A DNA stretch of 64,000 bases from Paracoccaceae bacterium (GCA_018223125.1 JAAEZA010000008.1:1-64000), one strand, 5' to 3'; shown: positions 16,986-28,672, counted from the stretch's first letter. Numbers and translations: made by a program. Notes: generated by a model not told the origin, from the letters alone.

Positions 16986-17263
16986 TGGCACAGCCGCAAA
17001 AGGTTCGCGTGAAAAACTGGCATCCCCCCGGCCATGTCCGCGCACCGATGTACCTGCGCGGCAAAACCGGTGAGATCGAGCGGGAGCTCGGCCCCTTTGG
17101 CAACCCCGAGGAACTCGCCTACGGGCACAAGGCCAGCCGCCGCCGCCTGTTGCGGGTGCGCTTCACAATGGGCGAGCTTTGGGGGGCGGAAGCGGAAAAC
17201 CCTGCCGATATACTTGAAGCCGAAATTTACGAACACTGGCTGGAACCGATCAATGCCTCATGA
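16985..17263 (+). CDS. Nitrile hydratase/thiocyanate hydrolase beta-type subunit, C-terminal SH3-like half
   Basis: 92 aa. NWHPPGHVRAPMYLRGKTG and the C-terminal LRVRFTMGELWGAEAENP, ending in IYEHWLEPI, match the SH3-like C-terminal domain of nitrile hydratase beta, which packs over the metal site of the alpha subunit. Start at MAQPQKVRV, overlapping the previous stop (TGATG). It overlaps the alpha gene by 11 bp. Together with the previous gene it would reconstitute one beta subunit. Confidence 0.82.
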   Translation: MAQPQKVRVKNWHPPGHVRAPMYLRGKTGEIERELGPFGNPEELAYGHKASRRRLLRVRFTMGELWGAEAENPADILEAEIYEHWLEPINAS

Positions 17264-17906
17264 CCACCCCGACCATTCCCATGATGCCGACGGGCTCAGC
17301 CCTTCGGGACACCCCTATAGACCGGATCAGGATCACAAGCTAACCCGCTGGCAGGCCATGGAAATTGCCATGCGTGAACTGCTGGTGGAGAAGGGAATCG
17401 TCACCGCAGCAGAGATCACGGCGACGGTAGAACAGATGGACCGTCGCTCCCCTGCGGACGGGGCGAAGGTCGTGGCGCGGGCTTGGATAGATCCGGACTT
17501 CAAGGCGCGACTGCTGGAAAACGGAACAGAAGCGATCCGCGAAATGGGGATCGAACCCGGTGTGTTGAAACTGATCGCAGTCGAGAACACACCCGATGTT
17601 CACAATGTCGTCGTTTGCACCCTGTGTTCCTGTTATCCGCGCAATCTGCTCGGCCTGCCGCCGGACTGGTACAAACAACGGGCCTACCGGTCCCGCGTTG
17701 TAAAAACGCCGCGCAAGGTACTGGCCGAATTCGGGCTGGAACTGCCGGAAAAGGTACAGGTGCGCGTCCATGACAGCACCGCCGATATGCGCTATCTTGT
17801 GGTGCCTGGCCGCCCCGAAGGCACAGACGGGCTGGATGAAGCCGCGCTGGCCGGACTGGTCAGCCGCGATGCCATGATCGGTGTTGCCACCGCACGGCAC
17901 CCGTAA
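17253..17906 (+). CDS. Cobalt-type nitrile hydratase alpha / thiocyanate hydrolase gamma subunit
   Basis: 217 aa from MPHDHPDHSHD, a His/Asp-rich tail. The catalytic metal motif is VCTLCSCY with C122, C125 and C127; Thr in CTLC marks the cobalt type, with the last two Cys oxidised to sulfinic and sulfenic acids in the family. LGLPPDWYKQRAYRSRVVKT and VRVHDSTADMRYLVVPGRP are family hallmarks. Nitrile hydratases turn nitriles into amides; thiocyanate hydrolase turns SCN- into carbonyl sulfide and ammonia. PRN replaces the PWP common after the motif in typical cobalt nitrile hydratases. No amidase gene is near, which weakens a plain nitrile pathway. Confidence 0.88.
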   Translation: MPHDHPDHSHDADGLSPSGHPYRPDQDHKLTRWQAMEIAMRELLVEKGIVTAAEITATVEQMDRRSPADGAKVVARAWIDPDFKARLLENGTEAIREMGIEPGVLKLIAVENTPDVHNVVVCTLCSCYPRNLLGLPPDWYKQRAYRSRVVKTPRKVLAEFGLELPEKVQVRVHDSTADMRYLVVPGRPEGTDGLDEAALAGLVSRDAMIGVATARHP

Positions 17907-18805
17907 TGGCGATGTTCAACCGGTACTGGAGCGGGCTTGGCCCGCTGGCCAAGGGTGCGCTGATGTTCATCCTGACCGTTTTCCTGTTCTCCATCATGGA
18001 CAGCATCGCGAAATCCCTGGGGCAGCGCCACCACCCGCTAGAGGTCGTCTGGGCCCGTTACACATCGCAGACCGTTATCGCATTTGTCGTGCTCTCGCCC
18101 CATTTGCGGCGGTTGCTGCGCACGGATCACCTGATGCTGCAAGTCATACGCTCCGCCTTTCTGTTTGGCGCAACAATGTCTTTTTTCACGTCTCTGGCTT
18201 TTATGGAAATGGCCTCCGCCACAGCGATTTTTGAAATCTCGCCTCTTTTCCTGACAATAGCAGGGTATTTCGTGTTGAAGGAAAAGGTCGGACCGCGCCG
18301 CTGGATCGGGGTATTCGCAGGGCTGATCGGCGCAATGATTATCATCCGTCCCGGCTCGGATGTGTTCTCGCCGGTTGCCCTTCTGCCCGCACTGGCCGCC
18401 GCCTGCTTCAGCGGATACGCTATCTCCACCCGATTTCTGGGGCAGGAAGAAAGCCCCTGGACCAGTTTTCTTTACACTGCCCTGATCGGCTGCATTGCCA
18501 GTTGTTTCATCGTCCCCTTCGTGTGGTCAACTCCGTCATTGCCGGATGTTGCCCGCATGTCGATGATGGGGGTTGTGGGCGGCATCGGCCATTTGTTCCT
18601 GATCCGCGCCTTCACGATCACCGAGGCGTCCTACCTCGCGCCCTTTGGCTATCTCACGCTGCTGTTCAATGCGTTCTGGGCCTATATGTTCTTTGCAGAG
18701 GTACCGGACCGTGCCACGGTTATCGGCGGCGCAGTGATCGTCTTTGCCGGGGTCTACGTCTGGTATCGGGAAAGTTTCGGCTCGAAAAACACGAACCCGT
18801 CGTAG
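17906..18805 (+). CDS. EamA-family (DMT) permease
   Basis: 299 aa, ten predicted TM helices in two EamA repeats; the first ends near GYFVLKEKVGPRRWIG and the second near MFFAEVPDRATVIGG, the usual paired motifs. The family moves small metabolites such as amino acids and their derivatives. It overlaps the alpha subunit stop by 1 bp (TAATG), so it belongs to the same operon and may import the substrate or export a product of the hydratase. Direction and substrate cannot be read from sequence. Confidence 0.85.
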   Translation: MAMFNRYWSGLGPLAKGALMFILTVFLFSIMDSIAKSLGQRHHPLEVVWARYTSQTVIAFVVLSPHLRRLLRTDHLMLQVIRSAFLFGATMSFFTSLAFMEMASATAIFEISPLFLTIAGYFVLKEKVGPRRWIGVFAGLIGAMIIIRPGSDVFSPVALLPALAAACFSGYAISTRFLGQEESPWTSFLYTALIGCIASCFIVPFVWSTPSLPDVARMSMMGVVGGIGHLFLIRAFTITEASYLAPFGYLTLLFNAFWAYMFFAEVPDRATVIGGAVIVFAGVYVWYRESFGSKNTNPS

Positions 18806-18817
18806 GGACCGAAAGGC

Positions 18818-19534
18818 TCAGTCAAGCCGCCGTGCTGCAAGCACAGGACCAAGGTTCTCGGATTGCACAACCACAGCGTAATGGGCAGATGCTTCTACCG
18901 GATGGGTCAGGCTCATTGGAGAATCACCATCCCAATGGCCGATCGTCGCCCAACCCGTCACCGTATTCACATAATCCACCATGCGGCCTGCATTTTCACC
19001 GTGTTTGATCTTCACCTTCACGCTCGGTTCGTAAGAAATCACATGCACATCGGACGGGACGGACTGTCCCTTCACAGGTGTCAAAGCAATCTTGATCGCC
19101 CCGTTATCACGTGAAAGAACGATATTCGCGCGCTCCGGTTCGGCGGAAAGCATTTCGATGTAATCAAGAATCTTCTGGCGTTTTGCACCGGCCACATAAT
19201 CCCGCCCGTTAAAGATCATCTGCGGCGTCACAAGCCGGTATTTGCTGTCCATTTTGGCGTTGAATGCCGCTTGTCGCACCGCAAATTCGGGCTGCGCCAG
19301 ATGGTCCTGCCAACCAAGGTAATCCCAGTAGTCCACATGCAATCCAAGCGCGATCACATCGTCCCGCTGGGAAATCTCCGACAGGATTTCATCCGCTTCC
19401 GGACAGGAAGAACACCCCTGAGAGGTATAAAGCTCGACCAACACCACAGAGTCACCTGCCTGTGTCATCTGCGTTAAACCGGTTGTGGAAATGGCCAAAG
19501 CGGCCAGAAATCTGCGCATGAACTGTGCTCGCAT
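18818..19534 (-). CDS. DUF1223 thioredoxin-like secreted protein
   Basis: About 238 aa. A signal peptide (cleaved near TQA-GD) precedes VVLVELYTSQGCSSCPEADE, a thioredoxin-like strand with a CSSC pair, then LHVDYWDYLGWQDHLAQP, the DUF1223 signature. The family is common in alphaproteobacteria and of unknown role; a periplasmic redox function is plausible. The first ATG is used; another ATG six codons on is possible. It is convergent with the EamA permease gene, 12 bp away. Confidence 0.85.
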   Translation of the reverse strand: MRAQFMRRFLAALAISTTGLTQMTQAGDSVVLVELYTSQGCSSCPEADEILSEISQRDDVIALGLHVDYWDYLGWQDHLAQPEFAVRQAAFNAKMDSKYRLVTPQMIFNGRDYVAGAKRQKILDYIEMLSAEPERANIVLSRDNGAIKIALTPVKGQSVPSDVHVISYEPSVKVKIKHGENAGRMVDYVNTVTGWATIGHWDGDSPMSLTHPVEASAHYAVVVQSENLGPVLAARRLD

Positions 19535-19689
19535 CAATGAGAGTTAACCTGTTTATAACCGTTCTTATCCGGCTTTTGCCAATAAAGGTTTCGAGAGGAT
19601 AATGTTACAAACCTGAACCCACCCTATTGATGCAAGTCGCAACAGCCTTAGGGTAGCGGAAACCCGACGTAACTTTTTGGACTGATGGC

Positions 19690-20703
19690 ATGATCTCCAC
19701 TCAAAACCCTGTGGTAATATTCGGCGCTGGCGCCATCGGCTGCTATCTGGGTGCGCAATGGGCCGACACCGGAACGCCTGTCACCCTGCACGGACGGGAC
19801 AGGCTGCTGGCGCTTGCCAGAACGGGTTTCGAGATTGAATCCGGCCCCCGCTTAAGCAGCGCAGACCTGTCCGGGAACCCCAGGATCACCACAGATCCTC
19901 TGTGTCTGGCAAAGGCCGGCCTTATTGTGGTGACGGTCAAAGCAACGGCGCTGGACGCAGCTATTTCGCAGATCCGCGAACACAGCACGCCGCAGACGCC
20001 AGTTTTATGCCTGCTCAACGGTATCGCCCCTGCCCGAAGGCTTGAAACGGCACTACCCGAGTGGCGTATTTCGGCTGGAATGGTTCCCTTTAACGTGGTC
20101 TGGAGCAGCGAAACCACACTGCGGCGCTCCTCTGTCGGCGAAGTTGTGCTGGAGCGCACCGCCGCAACCGAACAACTGGTCGCAAGCCTTGGCACAAACG
20201 CGCCGCAGATCCTTCTAAGCGATGACATTCGCGCGGTGCAGTACGGAAAACTCCTGTTAAACCTGAACAATCCGGTTAACGCCCTATCGGGAAAATCCCT
20301 CTATCACCAATTGCGCGAACGTCCCTACCGGCTGGTCTACGCTGCGGCCCTGCAAGAAGCGCTCGATGTTTACGAGGGTGCGCAAATCAACCACGCAAAA
20401 TCCGGCCCCCTGCCTGCACGGCGGATTGTACAAATGCTGCGCGCACCGGACTGGCTGTTCAACACTGTTGCCCTGCGCCTGCAAAAACTCGATCCACAGT
20501 CCCAAACCTCTATGGCGCAGGATCTGGCGGCGGGAAAACCCACGGAAATTGACACGATCAACGGCGAGATTGTCGATCTGGCCACCGCCACCGGCCAGAT
20601 CGCTCCAGTGAACGCGCGGCTTGTGGAGCTGATCCGGAACGCCAGCGCAGGCGGGCAGAAAACCTTCAGCGCCACCGAACTCTACCACGCTGTTTTAACC
20701 TGA
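19690..20703 (+). CDS. 2-dehydropantoate 2-reductase (ApbA/PanE) family protein
   Basis: 337 aa. N-terminal Rossmann domain with GAGAIG (residues 12-17) for NADP, then VTVKATALDAA and LLNGIAP, the family's catalytic-region patterns. The C-terminal helical domain holds KLLLNLNNPVNAL and ends in PTEIDTINGEIV, the PanE signature. The enzyme reduces ketopantoate to pantoate for coenzyme A. Several paralogues in this family act on other substrates, and panB/panC are not adjacent, so the specific function is not certain. Confidence 0.85.
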   Translation: MISTQNPVVIFGAGAIGCYLGAQWADTGTPVTLHGRDRLLALARTGFEIESGPRLSSADLSGNPRITTDPLCLAKAGLIVVTVKATALDAAISQIREHSTPQTPVLCLLNGIAPARRLETALPEWRISAGMVPFNVVWSSETTLRRSSVGEVVLERTAATEQLVASLGTNAPQILLSDDIRAVQYGKLLLNLNNPVNALSGKSLYHQLRERPYRLVYAAALQEALDVYEGAQINHAKSGPLPARRIVQMLRAPDWLFNTVALRLQKLDPQSQTSMAQDLAAGKPTEIDTINGEIVDLATATGQIAPVNARLVELIRNASAGGQKTFSATELYHAVLT

Positions 20704-20752
20704 AGCCCAAGCTCTTTTTGGTTCAAATATCCAACTTCCGACCTTGCAACAT

Positions 20753-20782
20753 AAAAAAGGCGCCGCAATGGACGCCTTTTTC
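20753..20782. terminator. Bidirectional terminator between the PanE-like gene and acnA
   Basis: AAAAAGGCG ... CGCCTTTTT with CC/GG inner pairing. A-run and T-run flank the stem, so it can stop both convergent genes. Confidence 0.85.
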
Positions 20783-20804
20783 GTAGATTTTATGAACCGT
20801 TAAA

Positions 20805-23585
<2,781 letters not shown>

Positions 23586-23842
23586 ATTGGTCCTCCGAAA
23601 CTGGGTGAATAGAACTGGCTGGCCCGTCAATGCACCATTTTACTGAGTCCTGCAAGAGCGCCGGTATACAATTGTGCACAATAAATTGCCGATCCCTATT
23701 TCCCGATAGTTTTACACAAGTTTATAAAGACAAAACCGCTTGACCTGTCCAGGTAGAACGGCGCGGCGCGGAGGCGAAAACAGCCCCCCGGCCACATGCT
23801 TTTGGGGATGACACCCTGCCGATTGCAAGGCAAACTTGCCCG

Positions 23843-24826
23843 ATGACGACAGGACCGAAACACCCCGCCCCCCATACAAGTTGCGCCTTTCTTTTTGACG
23901 GCAGCGGCGGAGCCGTGCCGGTCGATCTGTCAGAGACCGGATCTGTGCCCGACACCGGTTTTCTTTGGGTGCATCTGGTGCGCAGCGACACAGCCACCAC
24001 GCCCTGGCTGGAACAGGCCGGACTGCCCCCCATTATCGAGGCTGCGATTACCGCCGAGGACACGCGCCCCCGCTGCACGCCCCATGGCAACGAGGCCGTT
24101 GTGATCCTGCGCGGCGTCAACCTGAACGAAGGGGCGCGGGCAGAAGATATGGTTTCGATCCGGCTCTGGGTAAGCGAACACCGTGTCGTCAGCTTTGCAC
24201 AGCGCCGCCTGCGTGCGCTTGAGGATATTCAGGAAAACGCCACAAACGGCCTGACAGCCCATAGTCCGGGCGATTTCCTCGGGCGGCTGACCCAGCGGCT
24301 GGCGGACCGCGCCGAGCCGACCGTATCCGAGTTGAACGAGCAGCTTGACGGAATAGAAGAAACGCTGCTGGAAGATGGCACCCTGCCCGACCGTGGCGAT
24401 CTGGGGGAAATCCGCCGCACGGCCATTACCCTGCGACGCTATATGATGCCGCAACGGGATGCCTTGACCACCCTTCTGATCGAGGATTTTACCTGGTTGT
24501 CCGACGCCGATCTGGTTCGCCTGCGCGAAGCCACCGAACGCATCACGCTTTTGTCAGAAGAACTGGATGCCATCCGCGACCGTGCGCAGGTTGTGCATGA
24601 CCAGATACTCGGCAAGCGCTCTGAAACCATGAACCACCAGATGTTCATCCTGTCTTCGGTCGCGGCAATCTTCCTGCCGCTCGGGCTGATCACCGGCCTG
24701 CTTGGAATTAACGTCGGCGGTATACCGGGCACGGAAAACCCCAGCGCCTTTACCCTTGTGACCGTCGGTCTGGTGGCAATGGGCGGACTTCTGGTCTGGC
24801 TCTTTCGCAAATGGGGTCTGCTTTAA
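23843..24826 (+). CDS. zntB: CorA-superfamily transporter, ZntB type
   Basis: 327 aa. A large soluble N-terminal domain (with VHLVRSDTATTPWL, and RCTPHGNEAVVILRGVN) precedes two C-terminal TM helices. The pore signature is GINVGGIPG, the ZntB form of the CorA GMN motif. The family makes pentameric channels for zinc or other divalent cations; direction differs between reports. The C-terminal tail FRKWGLL is typical. It precedes ccmA by 54 bp, and the ccm genes may be transcribed from or through it. Confidence 0.88.
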   Translation: MTTGPKHPAPHTSCAFLFDGSGGAVPVDLSETGSVPDTGFLWVHLVRSDTATTPWLEQAGLPPIIEAAITAEDTRPRCTPHGNEAVVILRGVNLNEGARAEDMVSIRLWVSEHRVVSFAQRRLRALEDIQENATNGLTAHSPGDFLGRLTQRLADRAEPTVSELNEQLDGIEETLLEDGTLPDRGDLGEIRRTAITLRRYMMPQRDALTTLLIEDFTWLSDADLVRLREATERITLLSEELDAIRDRAQVVHDQILGKRSETMNHQMFILSSVAAIFLPLGLITGLLGINVGGIPGTENPSAFTLVTVGLVAMGGLLVWLFRKWGLL

Positions 24827-24880
24827 CCTGCGCCCATTGGCCCCTTCCCCGCCGCAATCAAATCCCGTAAGGCTTCGCCT

Positions 24881-25507
24881 ATGATGACAGTCACCGATCT
24901 AGACTGCCTGCGCGGGCAAAAACGCGTGCTAAGCGGGGTTTCCTTTTCGCTCGCCGCTGGTGATTGCCTGATCCTGCGCGGCCCGAACGGTGCCGGAAAA
25001 ACCACGCTGCTGCGAACACTGGCAGGGCTGAGCCCCGCGCCCCGTGGCACTGTATCCGCCACCCCCGACGATCTGGTGTATACCGGCCACCTTGATGCGG
25101 TAAAACCCCAGTTGACCGTCACAGAGAACCTGACCTTCTGGCAGGGCATCTATCAGAACGCCCCGGCCGACACGCTGGCCCGATTTGATCTGCACGAACT
25201 GGCCGAACGACCTGCCGCCACACTGTCTGCCGGTCAGAAACGGCGGCTTGGTCTGGCGCGGCTGCATGTTTCTGGGCGCAGGATCTGGTTGCTGGATGAA
25301 CCGACCACCGCACTTGATGCGGATCACGTGGCCCGTTTCACCGCTATTCTGACGGATCATTGCAGCAGTGGTGGTATTGCCATTGTCTCGACCCATCTGG
25401 ACCTTGACCTTTCCCGCGCACAAACCCTGAATGTTGCGGATTTCGCAGCTCCGAATGGCAATGGTTCGTCAACCAGTGACGACCCGTTTTTACAAGGGTC
25501 CTACTGA
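24881..25507 (+). CDS. ccmA: Haem exporter ATP-binding protein
   Basis: 208 aa ABC ATPase of the CcmABCD complex, which releases holo-CcmE for cytochrome c maturation. Walker A GPNGAGKT, signature LSAGQKRR, Walker B WLLDEP, then an H-loop His (STHLDL). It overlaps ccmB by 1 bp. Equivalent to helA of Rhodobacter capsulatus. Clients in the window include the di-haem peroxidase at 5462. Confidence 0.95.
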   Translation: MMTVTDLDCLRGQKRVLSGVSFSLAAGDCLILRGPNGAGKTTLLRTLAGLSPAPRGTVSATPDDLVYTGHLDAVKPQLTVTENLTFWQGIYQNAPADTLARFDLHELAERPAATLSAGQKRRLGLARLHVSGRRIWLLDEPTTALDADHVARFTAILTDHCSSGGIAIVSTHLDLDLSRAQTLNVADFAAPNGNGSSTSDDPFLQGSY

Positions 25508-26163
25508 TGCTGGCGCTGTTCAGACGTGACATCCTGCTGGCCGTCCGCTCCGGTGGCGGATTCGGTCTGGCGCTGGCATTCTTCCTGATCCTTGTAATGC
25601 TGGTGCCCTTCGGCGTCGGACCGGACCGCGCGGTACTGGCCCGCATCGCACCCGGAATCTTGTGGATCGGCGCATTGTTGGCCTGCCTGCTTTCGCTGGA
25701 CCGCGTGTTCCAGCTTGACGCAGAGGATGGCACGTTAGAGGCGCTCGCCACCTCTCCGGTTCCGCTGACCGGACTGGTCAGCGCCAAGGCCGCCGCCCAT
25801 TGGATCACCACCGGCCTGCCCCTGACGCTGGCGAGCGCACCGCTCGGCTATCTGCTGGGCCTGCCAACAAGCGGTTACCTCTGGCTGGTAGCCAGCCTCG
25901 GGACCGGCACTGTTGCCCTGTCCTTCATCGGAACCTTCGGCGCAGCTATTACCGTAGGCATCAAACGCGGCGGATTGCTGCTATCCCTACTGGTGCTGCC
26001 GCTTTATATCCCGACCCTGATCCTTGGCGCCCAAGTGGTCACCCGTGCTGTAAGCGGACAATCCCCTATCGCCTCACTGGCGTTACTGAGCGGTTTAACC
26101 CTGTTGACGCTGGCCCTGATCCCCGCCGCCGCCGCCATGGCCCTGCGCGCGAATATGCGTTGA
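25507..26163 (+). CDS. ccmB: Haem exporter membrane subunit
   Basis: 218 aa, six predicted TM helices. FQLDAEDGTLEAL and PVPLTGLVSAKAAAHW are characteristic CcmB segments. It pairs with CcmA, CcmC and CcmD in the inner membrane. The operon is then interrupted by a PEBP-like secreted protein gene before ccmC. Confidence 0.94.
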   Translation: MLALFRRDILLAVRSGGGFGLALAFFLILVMLVPFGVGPDRAVLARIAPGILWIGALLACLLSLDRVFQLDAEDGTLEALATSPVPLTGLVSAKAAAHWITTGLPLTLASAPLGYLLGLPTSGYLWLVASLGTGTVALSFIGTFGAAITVGIKRGGLLLSLLVLPLYIPTLILGAQVVTRAVSGQSPIASLALLSGLTLLTLALIPAAAAMALRANMR

Positions 26164-26225
26164 ACCAGAAGCAAATCGGCTCTAACATAAGACCTGTTAA
26201 TCAATCCGAATTAAGGGAATTATTC

Positions 26226-26729
26226 ATGCCTGTCCTTCGCACCATTCTTACAGTAGCAGCGCTGTCCGTCGCAGCAGCCCCCGCCCTTGCCGCGGACTTC
26301 AAAGTCAAACTTGCAGGGGGCTGGAATGGAAAAAAAGTACCCGCAGGCCAGCACTGCAAACTGTTCGGGGGAAACGGTGCGACCCCGCCCATGGTTATCA
26401 GCGGCCTGCCGAACGGGACAAAATGGGTTCTGGTCCAGTATAACGACCGCGATTACAAACCGCTGTCGACCAAGGGCGGCCACGGCGCAATCGGCTTTCC
26501 GGTGAAAGGCAGCAACGCGCAACTCCCCGCCATTCCGGCCAATGCCAGCAAATTGCCAAACGGCATTTTTGTCGCCTCCAAGGCCCGTGGCACAGGGAAA
26601 TACGCCTCCAAAGGGTATTTGCCCCCCTGTTCCGGCGGCAAGGGCAACCGTTACTTCGCAGACGTCTTTGCCATGACGGCAGAAAACAAATCCATCGGCT
26701 CTGCCCGCGTAGAGATGGGACGCTACTGA
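26226..26729 (+). CDS. Secreted PEBP-like (YbhB/Raf kinase inhibitor-type) protein
   Basis: 167 aa from MPVLRTILTV. Signal peptide cleaved after ALA. The mature part resembles phosphatidylethanolamine-binding proteins: GATPPMVISGLPNGTKWVLV matches the SPPL-W-G-P-GTKS region, and KGYLPPCSGGKGNRYFADVF matches the GY-GPCPP-G-HRY strand. The match is by pattern only and remote. Two Cys (QHCKLF and PPCSGG) could pair. It sits between ccmB and ccmC on the same strand, unusual for a ccm operon. Ligand unknown. Confidence 0.6.
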   Translation: MPVLRTILTVAALSVAAAPALAADFKVKLAGGWNGKKVPAGQHCKLFGGNGATPPMVISGLPNGTKWVLVQYNDRDYKPLSTKGGHGAIGFPVKGSNAQLPAIPANASKLPNGIFVASKARGTGKYASKGYLPPCSGGKGNRYFADVFAMTAENKSIGSARVEMGRY

Positions 26730-26822
26730 TCTTCGCCCTGCACCATTGGTCACAGGTCCGTTGACGCACCTGTGACCGCATGTCCATTGGCGGAGTTCCA
26801 AAAACCCGTTACATACGCGCTC

Positions 26823-27551
26823 ATGACGATCTGGGAATATGCAAATCCGGTTAAATTCATGGCTCTTTCGGGCCGCATCCTGCCGTTTGCAACCGTGCTC
26901 TCGGCTGCCCTTCTGCTGACGGGCCTGATCTGGGGGTTTTTCTTCACCGCAGATGATTTCAAACAGGGCTCCACCGTCAAGATTATTTTCCTGCATGTCC
27001 CGGCAGCACTGATGGCGATTAACATCTGGCTGATGATGCTGGTGGCGTCTCTGGTCTGGTTGGTGCGCCGCCATCATGTCTCGGCACTGGCGGCCCGTGC
27101 TGCGGCCCCGATCGGAATCACGATGACGTTGATCGCCCTGTTTACCGGCGCAATTTGGGGCAAACCGATGTGGGGCACCTATTGGGCCTGGGATCCGCGA
27201 CTGACCTCTTTCATGATCCTCTTCGTGTTCTACCTCGGCTACCTCGCCCTTTGGCAAGCGGTAGAGGATGACGACACCGCTGCGGATCTGACATCCATCC
27301 TGTGCATGGTCGGCTCGGTCTTTGCGCTCTTGTCACGTTATGCGGTGAACCTGTGGAATCAGGGGCTGCATCAGGGCGCCACCCTGACCGCCACCAAAGA
27401 AAGCCCGATTGACGGCAGTTATTACTACCCGCTGCTGGTCTGCATCACCGGCTTTATCACGCTGTTTGTAACTCTGGTCTTGCTGCGAACACGGATGCAC
27501 ATCCGCCTGCGCCGCAGCCGCGCTTTGCTCGCAAGAGAGGCCTCCAGATGA
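26823..27551 (+). CDS. ccmC: Haem lyase/handling protein CcmC
   Basis: 242 aa from MTIWEYANPVKF; the track adds 17 unlikely residues. Six TM helices. The tryptophan-rich WGTYWAWDPRLTS motif binds haem presented to CcmE, and flanking His residues (FLHVPAA and NLWNQGLHQG regions) act as axial ligands in the family. It overlaps ccmD by 4 bp (ATGA). Confidence 0.95.
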   Translation: MTIWEYANPVKFMALSGRILPFATVLSAALLLTGLIWGFFFTADDFKQGSTVKIIFLHVPAALMAINIWLMMLVASLVWLVRRHHVSALAARAAAPIGITMTLIALFTGAIWGKPMWGTYWAWDPRLTSFMILFVFYLGYLALWQAVEDDDTAADLTSILCMVGSVFALLSRYAVNLWNQGLHQGATLTATKESPIDGSYYYPLLVCITGFITLFVTLVLLRTRMHIRLRRSRALLAREASR

Positions 27552-27700
27552 TCCCCGATCTTGGTAAGTACGCCAGTGATGTGCTCTCGGCATACGCCAT
27601 CGCACTGCTGCTGCTGGGGGGGCTGGTGGTGATCAGCCTGCGCCAGTCCGCAAAGGCACGCAAAACACTGGATGACGCCGAACGAAAGACCCGAAAATGA
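27548..27700 (+). CDS. ccmD: Haem exporter protein CcmD (50 aa, absent from ORF track)
   Basis: Fifty codons starting MIPDLGKYASDVLSAYAIAL, one TM helix (about residues 10-32), then a basic tail ending KTLDDAERKTRK. CcmD is a short single-span protein needed to release holo-CcmE from CcmC. It overlaps ccmC and ccmG by ATGA junctions at both ends, which confirms the reading frame. Too short for the track's cutoff. Confidence 0.92.
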   Translation: MIPDLGKYASDVLSAYAIALLLLGGLVVISLRQSAKARKTLDDAERKTRK

Positions 27701-28230
27701 GCCGCATTTCTCCGTGGGTGGTGCTACCGCCCGTGCTTTTCCTCTCCATCGCTGCAACGTTCCTGCTGGGGCTGAACCGCACGGACCCTGATGCGCTGCC
27801 CTCCACAATGATCGGCAGACAGGCACCGCCCTTGCAAGTCGAAACGCTTGGCGATTTACCCCCTGCAACAGAAGAGATGCTGCGCAGCGGTGACTTCAAG
27901 CTGGTGAACTTCTGGGCAAGCTGGTGCGGCCCCTGCCGCGTGGAACACCCCAACCTGACCGAACTCGCTGCAAACGGCATGCCGGTGATCGGGCTGAACT
28001 ACAAGGACAACCCCGCCAATGCGCTCGCCTTCCTTGAAGAACTGGGCAATCCATACGTGGGCACTTCGTCCGTTGACGGACGCGCAGCGCTGGAATGGGG
28101 GGTTTACGGGGTGCCAGAAACCTTCCTGCTGGACACTGACGGAACCATCCTGATGCGCGCGGCCGGACCCGTAACACAGCGCATCATCCGCGAACAACTG
28201 ATCCCCGCAATGGAGGCAGCGCGCAAATAG
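27697..28230 (+). CDS. ccmG: Thiol:disulfide interchange protein CcmG/DsbE
   Basis: 177 aa. An N-terminal signal anchor (about residues 7-26) holds a periplasmic thioredoxin domain with WCGPC (C77, C80) and the cis-Pro GVPET. It reduces the CXXCH cysteines of apocytochrome c before haem attachment. Last gene of the ccm set; ccmE, ccmF and ccmH are not in the window. Equivalent to helX. Confidence 0.95.
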   Translation: MSRISPWVVLPPVLFLSIAATFLLGLNRTDPDALPSTMIGRQAPPLQVETLGDLPPATEEMLRSGDFKLVNFWASWCGPCRVEHPNLTELAANGMPVIGLNYKDNPANALAFLEELGNPYVGTSSVDGRAALEWGVYGVPETFLLDTDGTILMRAAGPVTQRIIREQLIPAMEAARK

Positions 28231-28252
28231 CCGCGCCGCCCGCTCGAAGGAT

Positions 28253-28672
28253 TTACATCGCCAGAACCGATTTGACCGCACTTGCAGCCTCGGCCCCTTT
28301 CTTGACGAAATGGGCTTTGTAAAAGGACTCGTGCTCGGCTGTTTCCTGATAGTGATGGGGCGTCAGGCTGACCGAAAACACCGGCACGCCCGTATCCATC
28401 TGCGCCCGCATCAACCCGTCCACAACCGCAGCGGCGACAAAATCGTGACGGTAAATCCCGCCATCCACAACAAGTGCTGCCGCAACGACAGCATCAAATT
28501 CGCCGGTTTCGGCAAGTTTTTTGGCCAGAAACGGCATTTCAAAAGCGCCGGGCACATCGAAGGGTTTTACTTCTGCATCCGGCATCTCTGCCAGAAATCC
28601 CTCGTAAGCACGATCCACGATATCCGCATGCCAGCGGGCTTTGATAAAAGCGATTTTAGCGGGTTTTGTCAT
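28253..28672 (-). CDS. ribH: 6,7-dimethyl-8-ribityllumazine synthase (RibH2-like)
   Basis: 139 aa from MTKPAKIAFIKARWH, with AAAGGA upstream. It condenses ArPP with dihydroxybutanone phosphate in riboflavin synthesis. FDVPGAFEMPFLAKKL is the family motif. The sequence is closer in style to the RibH2 (decameric, Brucella/Mesorhizobium) type: it lacks the usual catalytic-loop GGTPHH form, having SLTPHHYQETAEH instead. It is convergent with ccmG and alone, not in a rib operon, but is preceded by an FMN riboswitch. Confidence 0.88.
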   Translation of the reverse strand: MTKPAKIAFIKARWHADIVDRAYEGFLAEMPDAEVKPFDVPGAFEMPFLAKKLAETGEFDAVVAAALVVDGGIYRHDFVAAAVVDGLMRAQMDTGVPVFSVSLTPHHYQETAEHESFYKAHFVKKGAEAASAVKSVLAM

